8,614 bases of DNA from Methylopumilus sp036745495 (GTDB lineage: Bacteria > Pseudomonadota > Gammaproteobacteria > Burkholderiales > Methylophilaceae): the NCBI GenBank assembly GCA_036745495.1, contig DAIOGA010000032.1, forward strand, positions 1 through 8,614. Direction: 5' to 3'. Position numbers and translations under genes: made by a program. This document shows, in pieces, positions 7,165-8,614 of this stretch. Position 1 is the first letter of the stretch. Each line of letters starts with the position of its first letter. Under the pieces are notes generated by a model. That model was not told the origin of the DNA and did not search any database. It saw only the letters and a program-made list of their open reading frames with translations.

Positions 7165-7677
7165 GGAAGACTACCTTCTGAAACTTATAATTTGATTCAA
7201 AAAGTAGAAGATAAATATCAATTTAAAATTAAACTTTACTTTCCAAATCAAGAAAAAGTTGAAAACTACGTCAATACAAATGGTATCAACGCTTTTTATA
7301 ATTCTCTTGATTTAAGAAAATCTTGCTGCGCTATTCGAAAAGTAGAGCCTTTAAATCGCGCTTTGAAAAATAAAAAAGCTTGGATCACAGGCATGAGACA
7401 AGAGCAATCACAAACAAGACAAACGCTTCAAGAAGAAGAATTTGACGAAGCTCATCAATCTCAAAAATTAAATCCCTTAAGCTCATGGAGCGAAGTTGAA
7501 ATTTGGGCTTACATTAAAATTCATGACGTACCTTATAACGCACTTCATGATCAATTTTATCCAAGCATCGGCTGTGCACCTTGTACGCGTGCAATTTCTG
7601 CAGGAGAAGATGTCAGAGCTGGGCGATGGTGGTGGGAAGATCCTCAAAATAAAGAATGCGGACTACACGTAAAATAA
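7165..7677 (+). CDS. cysH: Adenylylsulfate/phosphoadenylylsulfate reductase with Fe-S cluster, 5' end lost in assembly gap
   Basis: This is the C-terminal 170 residues of a thioredoxin- or glutathione-dependent reductase that makes sulfite from APS or PAPS. The segment opens with GRLPSETY, normally preceded by a conserved Asp-Thr. Two cysteine pairs that bind a [4Fe-4S] cluster are present: CC at 7324-7329 (KSCCAIRKVEPL) and CAPC at 7573-7584 (GCAPCTR). The catalytic cysteine is in ECGLH at 7657-7659. GEDVRAGRWWWE is typical of cluster-bearing members. Cluster-containing enzymes usually accept APS directly, and no cysC (APS kinase) lies between here and cysN, so APS reduction is favoured, though some cluster enzymes also use PAPS. 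The missing N-terminus would carry the nucleotide-binding loop. One nucleotide separates its stop from cysD. Confidence 0.94.
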   Translation, partial: GRLPSETYNLIQKVEDKYQFKIKLYFPNQEKVENYVNTNGINAFYNSLDLRKSCCAIRKVEPLNRALKNKKAWITGMRQEQSQTRQTLQEEEFDEAHQSQKLNPLSSWSEVEIWAYIKIHDVPYNALHDQFYPSIGCAPCTRAISAGEDVRAGRWWWEDPQNKECGLHVK

Positions 7678-7678
7678 T

Positions 7679-8587
7679 ATGACAACACTTTCAAATTTAA
7701 CACATCTCGATTGGCTTGAATCTGAAGCTATTCATATCTTACGAGAAGTCGCAGGGCAATGCAGCAATCCAGTTTTGCTTTTCTCAGGCGGCAAAGATTC
7801 GCTTTGTTTATTAAGACTAGCTGAAAAAGCATTTAGGCCTGGACGCTTTCCTTTTCCGCTTCTTCATATTGATACGGGGCACAACTATGATGAAGTCATC
7901 CAATTTAGAGACCTTCGCGCGAAAGAACTTAACGAAAGACTCATCGTAAGGTCTGTTGAGGATTCTATGAAACGTGGTACGGTTGTTTTAAAAACACCGG
8001 ATGAACCTCGTAATAAACATCAATCAGTGACACTCCTAGAAGCTATTGCTGAATTTGAATTTGATTGTTGTATTGGTGGTGCGAGACGTGACGAAGAAAA
8101 AGCGCGCGCTAAAGAACGTATCATGAGCTTTAGAGATGAATTTGGTCAGTGGGATCCTAAAAACCAAAGACCTGAATTATGGAATTTGTATAACGCTAAA
8201 GTACATAAAGGTGAAAATATTCGTGCCTTCCCTATTTCAAATTGGACTGAAATGGATGTTTGGCAATATATCGAACGTGAAAAATTAGGCTTACCTAGTA
8301 TTTACTTTGCACATAAGCGTCCTATTGTGAGACGTGGAGGAGCTATTGTACCTATCACCCCTCTTACCCCTAAAAAAGATAATGAAGTCGTTGAAGAAAT
8401 TATGGTGCGCTATAGAACTGTAGGCGATATTACTTGCACAGCACCTGTTGAAAGTGTGGCTGATAGCGTTGAAAAAATTATTATCGAAACAGCAACTACC
8501 ACAATTACAGAACGTGGTGCAACAAGGTTAGATGATCAAACATCGGATGCCTCCATGGAACAACGCAAAAAAGAAGGTTATTTCTAA
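7679..8587 (+). CDS. cysD: Sulfate adenylyltransferase subunit 2 (small subunit)
   Basis: CysD forms the ATP sulfurylase with the GTPase CysN and makes APS from sulfate and ATP. The protein is 302 residues, the standard length. The PP-loop ATP-binding motif is SGGKDS at 36-41. Other family blocks are HIDTGHNYDEVIQFRD (63-78), GGARRDEEKARAKERI (133-148), FGQWDPKNQRPELWNLYN (155-172) and the hallmark C-terminal SDASMEQRKKEGYF (289-302). The alternative, a PAPS reductase-like protein of the same superfamily, is excluded by these blocks and by the following cysN. The ATG at 7679 sits 1 nt after the cysH stop (TAATATG) with no Shine-Dalgarno, so translation probably depends on re-initiation by ribosomes finishing cysH. 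The sequence is intact. Confidence 0.97.
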   Translation: MTTLSNLTHLDWLESEAIHILREVAGQCSNPVLLFSGGKDSLCLLRLAEKAFRPGRFPFPLLHIDTGHNYDEVIQFRDLRAKELNERLIVRSVEDSMKRGTVVLKTPDEPRNKHQSVTLLEAIAEFEFDCCIGGARRDEEKARAKERIMSFRDEFGQWDPKNQRPELWNLYNAKVHKGENIRAFPISNWTEMDVWQYIEREKLGLPSIYFAHKRPIVRRGGAIVPITPLTPKKDNEVVEEIMVRYRTVGDITCTAPVESVADSVEKIIIETATTTITERGATRLDDQTSDASMEQRKKEGYF

Positions 8588-8588
8588 A

Positions 8589-8614
8589 ATGTCACAAGAA
8601 AATATTCAAGATAG
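8589..8614 (+). CDS. cysN: Sulfate adenylyltransferase subunit 1 (CysN), first codons only
   Basis: An ATG 1 nt after the cysD stop opens a frame (MSQENIQD) that runs off the window edge. AAGAAGG at 8571-8577, inside the cysD end, can serve as a somewhat distant ribosome binding site. Eight codons are too few to identify a family. The call rests on the near-universal cysD-cysN order; a fused cysNC is equally possible and would matter for whether CysH uses APS or PAPS. Confidence 0.7.

Noticed and set aside
6475..7677. Single 400-residue open frame as a genuine DUF934-CysH fusion protein
   Set aside because: It passes through 100 N, and the length available cannot contain the missing N-terminal part of CysH. 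The frame agreement is accidental.
1..8614. Mobile element, CRISPR array, tRNA/rRNA, defence or biosynthetic system
   Set aside because: No transposase, direct repeat array, RNA-like structure or unfamiliar gene cassette is seen. All genes are recognisable chromosomal families with uniform composition.

Overview
The window looks like low-GC proteobacterial chromosome, most probably a betaproteobacterium with a small streamlined genome. A Methylophilaceae-type methylotroph (OM43 / Methylopumilus-like) would fit. The clues are the AT-rich coding sequence, very short intergenic gaps, the order cysI - DUF934 - cysH - cysD - cysN that is familiar from betaproteobacteria, and a formate-tetrahydrofolate ligase gene beside it. 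The taxonomic placement is inference. A run of exactly 100 N (7065-7164) shows that this is a draft assembly, possibly metagenomic.

Layout: two divergent transcription units leave a 122-bp control region (3928-4049). Leftward (minus strand) run cysB (LysR-type sulfur regulator), fhs (formate-THF ligase), a yigZ/IMPACT-family gene and the 5' part of rmuC, which leaves the window at position 1. The gaps between them are 14, 4 and 7 nt, so they are probably co-transcribed. Rightward (plus strand) run a TauE/SafE-family membrane protein, cysI (sulfite reductase hemoprotein), a DUF934 gene, cysH (APS/PAPS reductase with an Fe-S cluster), cysD (sulfate adenylyltransferase small subunit) and the first 26 nt of cysN. 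Spacing here is also tight: 18 nt, an 8-nt overlap, unknown across the N gap, 1 nt and 1 nt.

Function: the rightward unit encodes the assimilatory route from sulfate to sulfide. CysD/CysN activate sulfate to APS, CysH reduces it to sulfite, and CysI reduces sulfite to sulfide. CysH has the paired-cysteine cluster ligands typical of enzymes that can reduce APS directly, and no cysC is seen between cysH and cysN. No cysJ flavoprotein gene lies next to cysI, and CysI resembles the ferredoxin-type enzymes. TauE/SafE probably moves a sulfur oxyanion, direction unknown. CysB, whose ligand-binding residues are all conserved, is the likely activator through the intergenic region, which holds inverted repeats upstream of an extended -10 promoter.

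The main annotation trap is the N gap. It makes the DUF934 gene and cysH read as one 400-residue protein. The missing CysH N-terminus, including its nucleotide-binding loop, shows that they are two genes, each cut by a gap that is really longer than 100 bp. I found no mobile element, CRISPR array, RNA gene or clear terminator, and nothing I would call a wholly new system. The most open questions are the roles of the TauE-like and DUF934 proteins and the linkage of cysB to a one-carbon gene.
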